DNA of 64,000 nucleotides, from the NCBI GenBank assembly GCA_001770655.1, contig MERQ01000014.1, forward strand, positions 57,674 through 121,673, in the 5' to 3' direction. This document shows positions 12,860 through 21,006 of this stretch, one piece after another (the first letter of the stretch is position 1; each line of letters begins with the position of its first letter). The position numbers and the translations under genes were made by a program. Below the pieces are notes generated by a model. The model was given only the letters and a program-made list of their open reading frames with translations, ran no database searches and had not been told where the DNA came from. Origin of the DNA: Betaproteobacteria bacterium RIFCSPLOWO2_12_FULL_68_20. Its GTDB lineage: Bacteria > Pseudomonadota > Gammaproteobacteria > Burkholderiales > SG8-39.

Positions 12860-13058
12860 ATTCCGCCGGCTGATGAGCGAGCGCTTCCGAGCCCTCGCGC
12901 CGCAAGAGCGTGTCCGGATGTGTGCGGAGATGTTCGAAACCGCGCGCCTGATCGTGGAGGCGTCGCTCCCGCAGGGCCTCGACTCCGACGAGCGTCGCTA
13001 CCGGATCTGCCGGCGGTTCTACGGCGACCTGGCCGATCGCGCGTTCGGCCGGCGGTAG
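12840..13058 (+). CDS. small helical partner protein of the nucleotidyltransferase
   Basis: 72 residues from ATG 12840, overlapping the end of the nucleotidyltransferase gene by 20 bases; the earlier ORF-track start is deep in that gene and rejected. Predicted all-helical: FRRLMSERFRALAPQERVRMC, then ETARLIVEASLP and RRYRICRRFYGDLADRAF. Proteins of this look and size are commonly found directly after DUF6036-type nucleotidyltransferases. Its role, perhaps as partner or antidote, is unknown. Confidence 0.65.
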   Translation: MDDTTPEFRRLMSERFRALAPQERVRMCAEMFETARLIVEASLPQGLDSDERRYRICRRFYGDLADRAFGRR

Positions 13059-13065
13059 CCGGCGA

Positions 13066-13314
13066 CTACTTCTCGAGCTTGTAGAAGTTGCGGTTCAGCC
13101 ACTCGACCAGGTCCTCGATGTCCTGCTTCGAGATTCCGGGGTCGTAGCGCTCGCCCCAGCGCGCCACTTCCTTCCTGAGCATCGCGATCGACTGGATGCG
13201 CGCCTTGGGCGGCACGTAGAGCTCGGCGCCCTGGCCTACAGGGTCGCCGACCGCGAAGGCGCTCGGCGCCATGGTGAGCAGCGCCAGCACGCCGAGGAAT
13301 GGGGCGGTCTTCAT
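13066..13314 (-). CDS. small secreted protein of unknown function
   Basis: 82 residues from ATG 13314; an upstream ATG at 13323 would add MGE. A clear Sec signal peptide, MKTAPFLGVLALLTMAPSAFA, precedes a mature part of about 60 residues (GDPVGQGAELYVPPKARIQS, then KQDIEDLVEWLNRNFYKL). No cysteines or haem motif, so it is not a cytochrome itself. An FNR-type box lies 37 bp upstream, suggesting a role under low oxygen. The expected start of a class II FNR promoter would be at about 13316, which favours the 13314 start. Confidence 0.65.
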   Translation of the reverse strand: MKTAPFLGVLALLTMAPSAFAVGDPVGQGAELYVPPKARIQSIAMLRKEVARWGERYDPGISKQDIEDLVEWLNRNFYKLEK

Positions 13315-13350
13315 CTCGCCCATACGCTAGCGTTGCGCCGCGTCCCCGAA

Positions 13351-13364
13351 TTGATCCACGTCAA
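13351..13364. promoter_or_regulatory. FNR/Anr-type box upstream of the small secreted protein
   Basis: TTGATCCACGTCAA on the plus strand, TTGACGTGGATCAA on the gene's strand, differs from the FNR consensus TTGAT-N4-ATCAA at one position. It lies upstream of the minus-strand gene ending at 13314/13323, in the gap before nadE. Its centre at 13357.5 predicts a class II start near 13316. Confidence 0.6.
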
Positions 13365-13373
13365 ATTCTGCCC

Positions 13374-15392
13374 TCATTCCCTCGAGGGAACCCGCGCCAG
13401 ATCCGCGAGCCAGACGGCGGCATTGCCGTCCGAGGGCGCGCGCCAGTCGCCGCGCGGCGAGAGCGAGCCGCCCGAGCCGACCTTGGGTCCGTTGGGCAGC
13501 GCGCTCCTCTTGAACTGGCTGGTGCGGAAGAATCTGTCCAGGAATATCCGCAGCCATTTCCTGATCTCGGCGAGCCGGTAGCCATCCTTCCCCGACCACG
13601 CGCTCCAGGCGAGGAACGCGATCTTGGAGGGCGCGTAGCCGAAGCGCAGCGTGTAGTAGAGGCTGAAGTCCTGCAGCCCGAACGGCCCGATCACCTGCTC
13701 GGTGAGCTGCGCCGGCTTGTCCTCGCTCTCTCCTGGCACCAGCTCAGGGCTGATCTCGGTCTCGAGCACGCGCTCGAGCGCGCGCGACACCTCGCGGTCG
13801 AACTGCCCGGAGCGCGCCACCCAGCCGATCAGGTACTGCACCAGCGTCTTCGGCACCGAGGCGTTGACCGCGTAGTGCGACATATGGTCTCCAACGCCAT
13901 AGGTGCACCAGCCGAGCGCCAGCTCGGAGAGGTCGCCGGTGCCCACGACGATGGCGCCGTGCAGGTTGGCCAGGCGGAACAGGTGGCTGGTACGCTCGCC
14001 GGCCTGCACGTTCTCGAACGTGACGTCGTAGACCTTCCTGCCCCTGGCGAAGGGATGGCGCAGATCCTTGAGCATCTGCATGCACGACGGCCGGATGTCG
14101 ATTTCCTCGGCGCTCGCGCCGATCGCGCGCATCAGCTGCCAGGCCTGGCTCTTCGTGCGCGTGCTGGTGGCGAAGCCCGGCATGGTGAAGGCAAGGATGT
14201 TGCGCCGGGGCAGCTTCAGCTCGTCCACCGCGCGCGCACACACGAGCAGCGCCTGGGTCGAGTCGAGCCCCCCGGAGACCCCGATCACGAGCTTTTTCGT
14301 GCCGGTCGCGCGCATGCGCGTGGCGAGGCCCTGCACCTGGATGCGGTACACCTCCTCGCAGCGCGCGTCGCGCGTCGCGGGGTCGGCGGGCACGTAGGGG
14401 TAGCGCTCCACGCGCCGCGCGAGCGCCAGCCGCCCCTGCGGCAGCGGCAGCGAGAATTCGACCGTCCTGAAGCGCGCCACCTCGGCCGCGTGGCGGCGCG
14501 CCGACTCGCCGAAGCTGTTCTGCCGCATACGGTCGGCGGCGAGGCGCCCGAGGTCGAGGTCGGCGATCGCGAGCTGCGGCCCGGCGGCGAAGCGCCGCGA
14601 TTCGGCGAGCAGCGTGCCGTTCTCCAGGATCATCGCGTGGCCGTCCCAGGCGAGGTCGGTGGTCGACTCGCCCGCGCCGGCCGCGCTGTAGAGGTAGGCG
14701 GCGATGCAGCGCGCCGACTGGTTGGCGGCGAGCTCGAGCCGGTACTGGTGCTTGCCGACGACGATGTTGGAAGCCGAGAGGTTGCCGATCACGGTGGCCC
14801 CGGCGAGCGCGGCGAAGGAAGAGGGCGGAGCCGGCACCCACAGGTCCTCGCAGATCTCGGCGTGCAGCACGAGCTGCGGCAGCTCGGCGAGGCGAAACAG
14901 CAGTTCCGCGCCGAACGGCGCCTTCTGCCCGGCGAGCGCGATCTCCGCGCGGCGGCAGGTGTCGCCGGGCGTGAACTGGCGCAGCTCGTAGAACTCGCGG
15001 TAGTTGGGAAGATAGGTCTTCGGCACCACGCCGACGAGCCGCCCGCGGCAGAGGAGCGCCGCGCAGTTGTAGAGCAGCCCGTCCACCTGCACCGGCAGGC
15101 CGACCAGCGCGGCGAGCGGCAGCGCGCGCGTGCGCGCGAGCAGCCGCTCGAGCGCTTCCTCGGCGGCGCCGATCAGCGCCTGCTGGTGGAACAGGTCCTC
15201 GCAGCTGTAGGCGGAGAGCCCCAGTTCGGGGAACACGGCGAGCACCGCTTTCGCGCGCGCCGCCTGGCGCATCAGCTCGAGCGTGCCCTCGAGGTTGTGC
15301 GCCGGGTCGCCGACGCGCACCAGCGGCGTCGCGACCGCCACGCGCGCGAAGCCATGGCCGTAGAGATTGAAAAAATGGTCGCGCGCGCTCAT
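13374..15392 (-). CDS. nadE: glutamine-dependent NAD+ synthetase
   Basis: 672 residues in two domains, matching the long NadE form (about 680) rather than the 275-residue ammonia form. N-terminal nitrilase-type glutaminase with the Glu-Lys-Cys set visible: [29 protein letters not shown] and [12 protein letters not shown]-terminal synthetase with the PP-loop [16 protein letters not shown] and [19 protein letters not shown]. It amidates nicotinic acid adenine dinucleotide using ATP and glutamine. Divergent from the tumE-like gene, with only 44 bp between the starts. Confidence 0.96.
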   Translation of the reverse strand: MSARDHFFNLYGHGFARVAVATPLVRVGDPAHNLEGTLELMRQAARAKAVLAVFPELGLSAYSCEDLFHQQALIGAAEEALERLLARTRALPLAALVGLPVQVDGLLYNCAALLCRGRLVGVVPKTYLPNYREFYELRQFTPGDTCRRAEIALAGQKAPFGAELLFRLAELPQLVLHAEICEDLWVPAPPSSFAALAGATVIGNLSASNIVVGKHQYRLELAANQSARCIAAYLYSAAGAGESTTDLAWDGHAMILENGTLLAESRRFAAGPQLAIADLDLGRLAADRMRQNSFGESARRHAAEVARFRTVEFSLPLPQGRLALARRVERYPYVPADPATRDARCEEVYRIQVQGLATRMRATGTKKLVIGVSGGLDSTQALLVCARAVDELKLPRRNILAFTMPGFATSTRTKSQAWQLMRAIGASAEEIDIRPSCMQMLKDLRHPFARGRKVYDVTFENVQAGERTSHLFRLANLHGAIVVGTGDLSELALGWCTYGVGDHMSHYAVNASVPKTLVQYLIGWVARSGQFDREVSRALERVLETEISPELVPGESEDKPAQLTEQVIGPFGLQDFSLYYTLRFGYAPSKIAFLAWSAWSGKDGYRLAEIRKWLRIFLDRFFRTSQFKRSALPNGPKVGSGGSLSPRGDWRAPSDGNAAVWLADLARVPSRE

Positions 15393-15417
15393 TGGCAGGC
15401 ATTCTAGCGCATCCGCT

Positions 15418-15438
15418 ATATGGTATTCTTTGCCATAT
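15418..15438. promoter_or_regulatory. inverted repeat overlapping the tumE-like start, possible operator
   Basis: ATATGG (15418-15423), nine bases, CCATAT (15433-15438). The right arm includes the first two bases of the ATG. It is well placed for autoregulation by the downstream HTH protein, as usual in toxin-antitoxin operons; that role is inference. Confidence 0.45.
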
Positions 15439-15643
15439 GCTGATCCTGTCCGAGAAGGTGCTCCTGGAGGGCGGGCTGCTCGAGATCGAGCTGCACGACG
15501 ACCTGCGCTGCCGGCTGCGCTACGGCGACCTGGTGGAGTACGCGGACGGGCGGCGCAGGCTGCGCGGGCGCGCGGCGCCCTACGAATTCCGCTCGGTCGA
15601 GCAGCTGCGCTATGACTTCGAGAAAGACCTCGAGAGCGCTTGA
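15437..15643 (+). CDS. TumE-like toxin (DUF6516 family), short form
   Basis: 68 residues from ATG 15437. The C-terminus RGRAAPYEFRSVEQLRYDFEKDLES matches the TumE end pattern (EPYRFxSxExLxxDFxxDV), and the N-terminus LILSEKVLLEGGLLEIEL fits the family's first strands. The usual TumE protein is about 100 residues, so this one lacks a central part. It overlaps the next gene by 32 bases. The partner is a TumA-type HTH protein, which strongly supports the call. No catalytic residues can be named. Confidence 0.7.
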   Translation: MLILSEKVLLEGGLLEIELHDDLRCRLRYGDLVEYADGRRRLRGRAAPYEFRSVEQLRYDFEKDLESA

Positions 15644-15980
15644 GCTGCGCGTCGGCACGGCCGGCGACGCGCTCGACCGCTTCGAGGCGGCGTGGAACCG
15701 CGTCGCCGAGGGGCGCGCCATGGCGCCGCTCAGGGTGCTCACGGTGGCGAGCCTGCCGCTATTGCTGAAGGCGCTCACGCCGGCGCGCTGGGGCCTGCTC
15801 GAGCGGCTCGCGCGCGACGGGCCTCTCTCGGTCTACCAGCTGGCGAAGCGCCTCGCGCGCGACTACAAGAACGTGCACACCGACGTCGCGCGGCTCGCCG
15901 AGCTGGGGCTGATCGCACGCGGGGCGGACGGGCGCGTCGAGGTGCAATGGAGCGCGGTGCGGGCCGAGCTTCGGCTCTGA
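15612..15980 (+). CDS. TumA-like HTH antitoxin/regulator
   Basis: 122 residues. A winged-helix domain covers the second half: LTPARWGLLERLARDGPLS, VYQLAKRLARDYKNVHTDV, ARLAELGLIARGADGRVEV. The recognition-helix motif RDYKNVHTDV is typical of the MarR/ArsR-like partner of TumE toxins. The N-terminal half (LRVGTAGDALDRFEAAW) probably binds the toxin. It should neutralise the upstream protein and repress the operon at the inverted repeat at 15418. The stop codon TGA is the first three bases of the repeat element at 15978. Confidence 0.8.
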   Translation: MTSRKTSRALELRVGTAGDALDRFEAAWNRVAEGRAMAPLRVLTVASLPLLLKALTPARWGLLERLARDGPLSVYQLAKRLARDYKNVHTDVARLAELGLIARGADGRVEVQWSAVRAELRL

Positions 15981-16077
15981 AATCAGGGACAGACCACCTT
16001 TTGCTCACCACCCCGGCGCCTTCGGCGCCACCCCTCCTCGATGAGGAGGGGAATAACGTGGTCTGTCCCTGATTTCA
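15978..16077. repeat. 100-bp MITE-like palindromic element spanning two stop codons
   Basis: Perfect 20-bp inverted ends TGAAATCAGGGACAGACCAC (15978-15997) and its complement (16058-16077). Between them lies the double-hairpin core (CACCACCCCGGCGCC...GGCGCC, CCCCTCCTC..GAGGAGGGG). The TGA at the left end is the stop of the tumA-like gene; the TCA at the right end is the stop of the convergent methyltransferase gene. The whole intergenic space is therefore the element. It could serve as a two-way terminator. Confidence 0.9.
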
Positions 16078-16716
16078 CTGGAAGACGAGGAAGTACTGGT
16101 AGGGCAGGAAGGCGTGCTCCTCGGCGAGCCGGTAGCCGGCGCGCGCCATCTCGTCCTTCACCCCCTGCGGCGCGATGCGCGCGTGACGCGGCGGGCCTTC
16201 CGGGGAGTCGGGCCTGAAGTCGATGATCGCCACGCGCCCGCCCGCCTTGAGCGAACCCCGCAGGCCGGCAAAATAGCGCTCCCGGCCGCCGATGTGATGG
16301 TAAGTGTCCACTATCAGTACAAGGTCCACCTTGGCGGGAAGCTTTGGATCGTCGGGCGAGGCTGCGTGCGAGGAGAGATTGGGCAGCTTCTCGCTCGCCG
16401 CGCGCTCGTTGAGGTAGCGCACCATGTCCGCGGAGAGATCCGCGCCGTAGACGCGGCCCTTCGGCAGGGCGCGCGCGAGCCGCGCCGCGAAGTAGCCGGT
16501 GCCCGAGCCGATGTCGGCGACCGCCGCTTCGGGGGCGAGCTTGAGCGCCCGTATCACCTCGTCGGGCTTCTGCCAGGCGTCGCGCGCCGGGTCGTCGAAA
16601 ACCTTGGCCCAGCGCTCGGCGTCGTCGAAGCGCTGGTGCATGGGCTGAGAGCCCTGCTGCGCCGGCGCGGGCAGGGCGACGAGGAGCGCGAGAAGGAGAC
16701 CGGCAAACCGCGTCAC
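16075..16716 (-). CDS. secreted SAM-dependent methyltransferase
   Basis: 213 residues from GTG 16716, which overlaps the corA stop (GTGA); the long ORF-track start is in a corA shadow. A signal peptide VTRFAGLLLALLVALPAPAQQ is followed by a class I methyltransferase fold: motif I VADIGSGTGYFAARLARALP, acidic strand VYGADLSADMV, LPAKVDLVLIVDTYHH and GGRVAIIDFRPDS. An exported methyltransferase is odd because SAM is cytoplasmic, but proteins of this architecture are widespread in proteobacteria. Substrate unknown. Confidence 0.85.
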   Translation of the reverse strand: MTRFAGLLLALLVALPAPAQQGSQPMHQRFDDAERWAKVFDDPARDAWQKPDEVIRALKLAPEAAVADIGSGTGYFAARLARALPKGRVYGADLSADMVRYLNERAASEKLPNLSSHAASPDDPKLPAKVDLVLIVDTYHHIGGRERYFAGLRGSLKAGGRVAIIDFRPDSPEGPPRHARIAPQGVKDEMARAGYRLAEEHAFLPYQYFLVFQ

Positions 16717-17675
16717 AGCCAACCCGCCTTTCTGAACCGGTGGAAGAGGTAGGCGTCGATCGCGAACATCAGGCCGACGGCGAACGGGTAGCCGTACGCC
16801 CAGCGCAGCTCCGGCATCAGCTCGAAGTTCATGCCGTAGACGCCCGCGATCATCGTCGGCACCGCCACCAGCGCCGCGTAGGCGGCGAGCCGCTTGGTGA
16901 CCTCGTTCTCGCCGACGGTGATCAGGGCAAGGTTCACCTGGATGGCGGTGGCGACGGTATCGCGCTCCGAGTCGATCGACTGGTTGAGCCGCACCAGGTG
17001 GTCGTAGACGTCGCGGAAGTAGTCCCCGAGCCCCGCGCACACCTGCGGCACGCGGCCGCCATGCAGCCGGCCGCAGGCCTCGAGCAGCGGCGCGGTGGCG
17101 TGCTTGAGCACGGTGAGCTTCTGCTTCACGTAGTACAGGCTCTCGATGATCGCGCGCGCCGACTTGGCGGCGAAGATCTTCTCCTCGATGGTCTCGAGCT
17201 CCATCTCGAGCGTGTCGAGCACCGGGAAATAGCGGTCGACCACCGCGTCCATGAGCGCGTACAGCACGTAGCCGGACCCGTGGCGCAGCAGCTCGGGCTC
17301 GCGCTCGCAGCGCGCACGCACGTCGGTGAAGGCGCGCTCGGCGTGCTGGCGCACCGAGAGCACGTAATTGCGCCCCACGAAGATCGCCATCTCGCCGACC
17401 TTGAGCTCCTCGCCTGGCTCGACGATGTGCATGGCGACGAACAGCGAATCGCCGTACTCCTCGATCTTCGGGCGCTGGTGGCCGTGCTGCGCGTCCTCGA
17501 CCGCGAGCGGGTGCAGGTCGAACTCGCGCTGCATGTCGGCGAGCTCGGCCGCGGAGGCGTCGCGCAGCGCCACCCACACGAAGCAGCCGGGGCGCGCGAG
17601 GTAGCCGCGGATCTCGCCCTGCTCGATGTCGGCGAGCTTGCGGCCCTCCTCGTAGGCGACGCGATTGACGAGCAT
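16713..17675 (-). CDS. corA: CorA-family magnesium transporter
   Basis: 320 residues from ATG 17675; the ORF track begins inside the repeat element and adds [25 protein letters not shown], which is translated repeat. A large cytoplasmic N-terminal domain (DLHPLAVEDAQHGHQRPKIEEYGDSLFVAMHI) is followed by two C-terminal helices. The selectivity signature YGMNFELMPEL sits at about residues 279-289. It forms a pentameric Mg2+/Co2+/Ni2+ channel in the inner membrane. The start codon lies in the right-hand edge of the element at 17672. The methyltransferase gene is coupled to its stop. Confidence 0.93.
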   Translation of the reverse strand: MLVNRVAYEEGRKLADIEQGEIRGYLARPGCFVWVALRDASAAELADMQREFDLHPLAVEDAQHGHQRPKIEEYGDSLFVAMHIVEPGEELKVGEMAIFVGRNYVLSVRQHAERAFTDVRARCEREPELLRHGSGYVLYALMDAVVDRYFPVLDTLEMELETIEEKIFAAKSARAIIESLYYVKQKLTVLKHATAPLLEACGRLHGGRVPQVCAGLGDYFRDVYDHLVRLNQSIDSERDTVATAIQVNLALITVGENEVTKRLAAYAALVAVPTMIAGVYGMNFELMPELRWAYGYPFAVGLMFAIDAYLFHRFRKAGWL

Positions 17676-17759
17676 AAATGGGGTCAGATCAACTTTTAGT
17701 CGCGCGATGTTACTCCGATACAATTCACCGTCGAAAAGTTGATCTGACCCCATTTATGC
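17672..17759. repeat. 88-bp palindromic element carrying both divergent start codons
   Basis: Perfect 26-bp inverted arms, 17672-17697 and 17734-17759, beginning GCATAAATGGGGTCAGATCA. The CAT at 17673-17675 is the corA start; the ATG at 17756-17758 is the aminotransferase start. The 36-bp centre contains GATACAAT (possible -10 for the plus strand). Both strands are open through the element in the frames of the flanking genes. The arm fits the same pattern as the other elements: GGG(A/T)CAGA(C/T)C.....TTTT. Confidence 0.9.
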
Positions 17760-18970
17760 CCGAGATCAGCCGCAGGGCCGCGAATCTTGGAACCGAGAAC
17801 GCCTTCGTCGTCCTCGCCGAGGTGAACGCGCTCGCGCGCGCGGGCGCCGACATCGTCAGCTTCTGCATCGGGCAGCCCGACTTTCCCGCGCCGGAGAACG
17901 TGCAGGAGGCGGCGATCCGCGCCGTGAGGGGCGGCAAGCACGGCTACACCCCCTCGGCCGGCATCGACGAGCTGCGCGAGGCGGCGGCGAAATACATGTC
18001 GCGCGTGCGCGGGGGGCTGCCGATCCGCGCCGAGGACGTGGTGGTCGGGGCGGGCGCGAAGCCGTTCATCGCCTACGCGATCCTCTCGACGACCGACCAC
18101 GGGGCGGGCGACGAAGTGATCTATCCGAACCCGGGCTTCCCGATCTACGAATCGCAGATCGCGGCCCACGGCGCGGTGCCGGTGCCGATCCACCTGCGCG
18201 AGGCGCGGGGCTTCGCTTTCGATCCCGCCGATCTGGAGGGGCTGATCACCCCGCGCACGAAGCTTCTCATCCTCAACACCCCGCAGAACCCGACCGGGGG
18301 CACGCTCGATCGCAAGACGCTCGAGGCGATCGCCGCGATCCTGAAGCCGCACCCCCGGATCTGGGTGTACGCCGACGAGATCTACTCGCGGCTCGCCTAC
18401 GAGGGCGAATTCTTCTCGATCGCGCAGGCGCCGGGAATGGTCGAGCGCACCATCATCTCCGACGGCGCCTCCAAGACCTGGGCGATGACCGGCTGGAGGA
18501 TCGGCTTTGCCGCGAACCCGGCGCTCGCCCCGGTGTTCACGCGCTGGATCACCAACACCGATTCGTGCGCCTCCCAGATCAGCCAGTGGGCCGCGCTCGA
18601 AGCGGTGACCGGGCCGCAGGACGCCGCCGAGAGGATGCGCCGGAGCTTCCTCGAGCGGCGCGACCTGATCGTGCGGCTGCTGAACGAGGTGCCCGGCGTG
18701 AAGTGCCTGGTGCCGGGCGGCGCGTTTTACGCCTGGCCGAACGTCACCGAGGCCTGCCGCCTGATCGGCGCCGCCGATTCCGAGGAGTTCAGGAAGCGCC
18801 TGCTGAACGAGGCGGGCGTCGCGGTGCTCGCCGACATCCACTTCGGCTCGCGCGTGCCGGGCGAGGGCCAGCACGTGCGCTTCTCGTACGCAGCCTCGAA
18901 GGAAGCGATCGAGAAGGGCGTCGCGCGCATGGCCGAGTTCATCCGCAGGAACACGAAAAAGGCCGCGTGA
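17756..18970 (+). CDS. PLP-dependent aminotransferase, class I/II
   Basis: 404 residues from ATG 17756; the ORF-track start at 17678 adds 26 residues encoded by the repeat element. Fold type I markers: [64 protein letters not shown], and the PLP lysine at about residue 240 in [17 protein letters not shown]. Closest in pattern to bacterial aspartate/aromatic-type aminotransferases (AspC-like subgroup I gamma). Substrate not resolved. Its stop overlaps the mnmA start (GTGA). Confidence 0.9.
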   Translation: MPEISRRAANLGTENAFVVLAEVNALARAGADIVSFCIGQPDFPAPENVQEAAIRAVRGGKHGYTPSAGIDELREAAAKYMSRVRGGLPIRAEDVVVGAGAKPFIAYAILSTTDHGAGDEVIYPNPGFPIYESQIAAHGAVPVPIHLREARGFAFDPADLEGLITPRTKLLILNTPQNPTGGTLDRKTLEAIAAILKPHPRIWVYADEIYSRLAYEGEFFSIAQAPGMVERTIISDGASKTWAMTGWRIGFAANPALAPVFTRWITNTDSCASQISQWAALEAVTGPQDAAERMRRSFLERRDLIVRLLNEVPGVKCLVPGGAFYAWPNVTEACRLIGAADSEEFRKRLLNEAGVAVLADIHFGSRVPGEGQHVRFSYAASKEAIEKGVARMAEFIRRNTKKAA

Positions 18971-20034
18971 GCGCCGAGCGCGTCGTCGTCGGCATGTCGG
19001 GCGGCGTCGATTCGTCGGTGGCCGCGCTGCTTCTCGAGCGCGCGGGCCACGAGGTCATCGGTCTTTTCATGAACAACTGGGAGGACGACGCGGACTGCCC
19101 GGCGCGCGAGGACCTGGTGGCCGCCGCCGCCGCCGCGGACGCGATCGGCATCGAGCTCGAGGCGGTGAATTTCGCCGCCGAGTACAAGGAGCGCGTGTTC
19201 GCGAGCTTTCTCGCCGAGTACGCGGCGGGACGCACGCCGAACCCGGACGTGCTGTGCAACGCCGAGATCAAGTTCAAGGCCTTTCTCGATCACGCGCTGC
19301 GCCTCGGCGCCGCGAAGATCGCCACCGGGCACTACGCTCAGTTGCGCGAGCGAGGCGGCCGGATCGAGCTGCTGCGCGGCGCCGACGGCGCGAAGGACCA
19401 GAGCTATTTCCTGCACCGCCTCACCCGGGAGCAGCTCGCGCGCGTGCTTTTCCCCGTCGGGCAGCTGAAGAAATCCGAGGTGCGCCGCATCGCCAGGGAA
19501 GCCGGGCTGCCGAACCACGCCAGGAAGGACTCGACCGGGATCTGCTTCATCGGCGAGCGTCCGTTCCGCGAGTTCCTCAACCGCTATCTGCCGAAGGTCC
19601 CGGGCCCCATCGTGAACGAGCGCGGCGAGCTCGTCGGCGAGCACATCGGGCTCGCTTTCTACACCATCGGCCAGAGGAAAGGCATCGGCATCGGCGGCAG
19701 GAAGAACGGCTCCGGCGATGCGTGGTACGTGGCCGCAAAGGACCTCGCGGCGAAGTCGCTTACGGTCGTGCAGGGCCACGACCATCCGCTGCTCATGCGC
19801 CGCTCGCTAGACGCGCTCGACGCGAGCTGGGTGGGCGGCGAGGCGCCGCCGGCGCACACGGTGCACACGGCGAAGACGCGCTACCGCCAGGCGGACGCGG
19901 CATGCACGCTCGCCAACGTGCGCGACGGGGAAATCGCGGTCGAGTTCGACTCGCCGCAGTGGGCGGTGACGCCCGGCCAGTCGGTGGTGCTCTACGACCG
20001 CGAGGTCTGCCTCGGCGGCGGCGTCATCCGCTAG
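18967..20034 (+). CDS. mnmA: tRNA-specific 2-thiouridylase MnmA
   Basis: 355 residues from GTG 18967. PP-loop [30 protein letters not shown], the catalytic cysteine in [15 protein letters not shown] (near residue 97) and the second cysteine in [15 protein letters not shown]. The C-terminal part has [15 protein letters not shown] and WYVAAKDL. It thiolates U34 of Lys, Glu and Gln tRNAs with sulfur from the IscS/Tus relay. Coupled to the upstream aminotransferase by a four-base overlap. Confidence 0.97.
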   Translation: MSAERVVVGMSGGVDSSVAALLLERAGHEVIGLFMNNWEDDADCPAREDLVAAAAAADAIGIELEAVNFAAEYKERVFASFLAEYAAGRTPNPDVLCNAEIKFKAFLDHALRLGAAKIATGHYAQLRERGGRIELLRGADGAKDQSYFLHRLTREQLARVLFPVGQLKKSEVRRIAREAGLPNHARKDSTGICFIGERPFREFLNRYLPKVPGPIVNERGELVGEHIGLAFYTIGQRKGIGIGGRKNGSGDAWYVAAKDLAAKSLTVVQGHDHPLLMRRSLDALDASWVGGEAPPAHTVHTAKTRYRQADAACTLANVRDGEIAVEFDSPQWAVTPGQSVVLYDREVCLGGGVIR

Positions 20035-20043
20035 AGCGCGCGG

Positions 20044-20310
20044 CTAGTGCAGGATGACGAGCCGCGGCCCCTCCCCGGTCGTCTGCACGTCGAGCGTGCT
20101 GTCGTCCAGGAACTCGCACGCCCGCGTGTCCAGCACCAGCACCTTTCTGCCGTCGTGCTCGAACGTCGCGTCGCCCGCGCGCGGCGTGTCGAGGCTCGGC
20201 GTGAGCGCGTCGCCTTCGAGCAACAGCCGGATGCCCGTTTCCGGGGCGGCGTGCGCCCTGTCGAGCACCGCGCACAGATAACGGTTCGCGGATTCGGTGA
20301 TCGTCAGCAT
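20044..20310 (-). CDS. HesB/IscA-fold protein lacking the Fe-S cysteines
   Basis: 88 residues from ATG 20310; the ORF track's longer start is a GST shadow. LTITESANRYLCAVL, GIRLLLEG, FEHDGRKVLVLDTRACEFLDDSTLDVQ line up with the A-type carrier fold (IscA: S-A...LR, GC-G, FE-GVKVVVD-SL-FL-GT-LDF). The GCSG and C-terminal CGC cysteines are absent: the first is replaced by LEGDALT and the second is beyond the end. One unaligned Cys remains. It should be cytoplasmic; Fe-S transfer in the usual way is unlikely. Confidence 0.65.
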   Translation of the reverse strand: MLTITESANRYLCAVLDRAHAAPETGIRLLLEGDALTPSLDTPRAGDATFEHDGRKVLVLDTRACEFLDDSTLDVQTTGEGPRLVILH

Positions 20311-20372
20311 TGCGGCCTCCTTCAGTACCAGGAACCCGCGTTGACCGTGGCGCATGTCGATTGTTCCCCCGA

Positions 20373-20981
20373 CTAGCGGGGCGTCGTATCGGCGAACGCC
20401 GCGCGTTCCATCAGCCGGTCGTGGTGGCGCGCGATCGCCGCGTATTCCGCGCGCCAGTCGACCTCGCTCGGCTTGCGAAAATCGAGCCAGCCGATCGCGC
20501 AGCCGAGCGCGATGTCGGCGAGCGTGTAGCGCTCGCCGTGGCACCAGGGGCGCTCGCCGAGCTCGGCGCCGAGCTGCGCGAGGCCCCGGCGCATGCGCGC
20601 GAGCTGCTTCCCGCTCCACGCCTTGCTCTGCTCCTTCTTCGGCCGTAGCGCTTCCATGCGCACCAGCAGCCCCGCGTCGAGCACGCCGTCGGCGAGCGCC
20701 TCCCAGCGGCGCACCGCGACGCGCTCGCGGTTGTCTTCCGGGATCAGCCTGCTGATCGGCGAGGCGTTGTCGAGGAACTCGACGATGACGCGCGAGTCGT
20801 AGAGCGCCGTGCCGTCGTCGAGCAGCAGCGTCGGGATCTTGCCGAGCGGGTTGTGCGCGTTGACCGGGTTGTCGATCGGCGCGACGTCGACCAGCTCGAT
20901 GTCGCAATCGATGCGCTTCTCGGCGAGAACCACGCGCACTTTGCGCGTGTAGGGGCTGGCGAGCGAGGCGAACAGCTTCAT
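20373..20981 (-). CDS. glutathione S-transferase family protein
   Basis: 202 residues. Thioredoxin-fold N-terminal domain: MKLFASLASPYTRKVRVVLAE (serine at the active-site position), NPLGKIPTLLLDDGTALYDS (cis-proline and the GSH-binding DS pair), then an all-helical C-terminal domain (RYTLADIALGCAIGWLDFR). The pattern is close to E. coli YibF-like GSTs. It should conjugate or reduce electrophiles with glutathione in the cytoplasm; gshA is present in the same window. Confidence 0.93.
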   Translation of the reverse strand: MKLFASLASPYTRKVRVVLAEKRIDCDIELVDVAPIDNPVNAHNPLGKIPTLLLDDGTALYDSRVIVEFLDNASPISRLIPEDNRERVAVRRWEALADGVLDAGLLVRMEALRPKKEQSKAWSGKQLARMRRGLAQLGAELGERPWCHGERYTLADIALGCAIGWLDFRKPSEVDWRAEYAAIARHHDRLMERAAFADTTPR

Positions 20982-21006
20982 GGCGGGCGCGGATTATACC
21001 GTCGCG

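Noticed and set aside
15978-17759. Two adjacent elements as ends of one composite transposon
   Set aside because: The genes between them (methyltransferase, corA) are ordinary chromosomal genes and each element is itself a complete inverted repeat.
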